Source: Candidatus Ornithomonoglobus merdipullorum
GTDB lineage: Bacteria > Bacillota > Clostridia > UBA1381
NCBI GenBank assembly: GCA_018714695.1
Contig: DVNB01000054.1
Span: forward strand, 1-38,693
Length of the DNA: 38,693 nt
Direction of reading: 5' to 3'
In this document: piece after piece, positions 38,522-38,693 of the stretch
How positions within the stretch are numbered: the stretch's first letter is position 1
How the letters are laid out: every line of letters starts with the position of its first letter
Program-made: the position numbers and the translations under genes
Notes under the pieces: generated by a model
Seen by the model: the letters and a program-made list of their open reading frames with translations, nothing else
Databases searched by the model: none
Told to the model about the DNA's origin: nothing

Positions 38522-38693
38522 ACATACATTTGGCAATTATTCATTATTCGTATGTATAGATTATAGCACATAATTGTGAAATTTACAATAGGATAGGGGA
38601 TAAAAACACTAAATTTTACACGAAGTTCAATTGCCAAAGTAAATTCCAGTGTAATAATTTACAAACCAGAATTTAAACTGGCAAATTAAATAC
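38522..38693 (-). promoter_or_regulatory. Upstream region of the S24-like gene with promoter and inverted repeats
   Basis: The promoter on the minus strand is TTGTAA (38588-38583), 17 bp, TATAAT (38565-38560). Inverted copies of a 10-mer flank it: TTTGGCAATT (38529-38538) and AATTGCCAAA (38629-38638). A third, partial copy (CTGGCAAATT) lies near 38676. ACATAC/GTATGT (38522-38527, 38550-38555) forms a leader pairing. The rest is AT-rich with no ORF to the window edge. Confidence 0.6.

Noticed and set aside
1-38693. CRISPR array, rRNA operon, complete insertion sequence or prophage
   Set aside because: No regularly spaced repeats, no rRNA-like stretch, and only fragments of integrase and terminase were seen.

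Overview
The window looks like chromosome of a low-to-mid GC Gram-positive anaerobe of the class Clostridia, probably a gut-type relative of the Oscillospiraceae or Monoglobales. The evidence is gene content and order: an hprK, murB, rapZ, yvcK, whiA, dnaE cluster, pfkA and pyk with a TRAP-like RNA-binding protein, murA with walJ and rlmH, S-layer-homology proteins, and near-perfect SigA promoters with 17-bp spacers. No rRNA, CRISPR array or complete mobile element is present. The only RNA gene named with confidence is tRNA-Gly(CCC).

Layout. 1-1600: the end of an AraC-type regulator, a toxin-antitoxin (TA) pair with a textbook operator-promoter and a frameshifted toxin, a long perfect hairpin, and the stump of an ABC exporter. 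1621-3643 (minus): a histidine kinase and OmpR-type response regulator. 3795-4178 (minus): a promoter, a structured segment of about 350 nt and an intrinsic terminator, read here as an unassigned noncoding RNA. 4190-8435 (minus): L,D-transpeptidase, rlmH, walJ and murA. 8521-8856 (minus): rpmB.

8960-18072 (plus): hprK, a PHP-domain phosphoesterase, murB (apparently with an AUU start), rapZ, yvcK, whiA and dnaE. These join carbon-flux sensing, amino-sugar and peptidoglycan precursor control, and replication. 18200-21795: a promoter with a leader hairpin, an mtrB (TRAP)-like gene, a small conserved gene, pfkA, then pyk. This puts an RNA-binding regulator at the head of the lower glycolysis genes. 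21828-27390: a thioesterase, a D-2-hydroxyacid dehydrogenase, a secreted DHHW protein and a 1000-residue SLH surface protein.

27659-31436 is an accessory island. It holds small membrane and immunity-like genes (one of the SF0329 family), an ADP-ribosyltransferase-like ORF, and a Phd/PIN TA module. The module lies between two copies of an integrase-tail-plus-terminator repeat, beside a fused scrap of phage terminase small subunit and tyrosine integrase. 31627-38588 returns to ordinary genes: a low-molecular-weight phosphatase and an FAH-family enzyme, a secreted transglutaminase-like protein, a CNNM/CorC-type membrane protein, a membrane-anchored oleate-hydratase relative lacking the usual catalytic motif, and an S24/S26-like peptidase.

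The best candidates for something undescribed are the RNA at 3795-4143, the TRAP-like regulator with altered RNA-contact residues ahead of pfkA/pyk, and the divergent hydratase paired with the S24-like protein. All functional names come from reading translated sequence by eye; no database search was possible.
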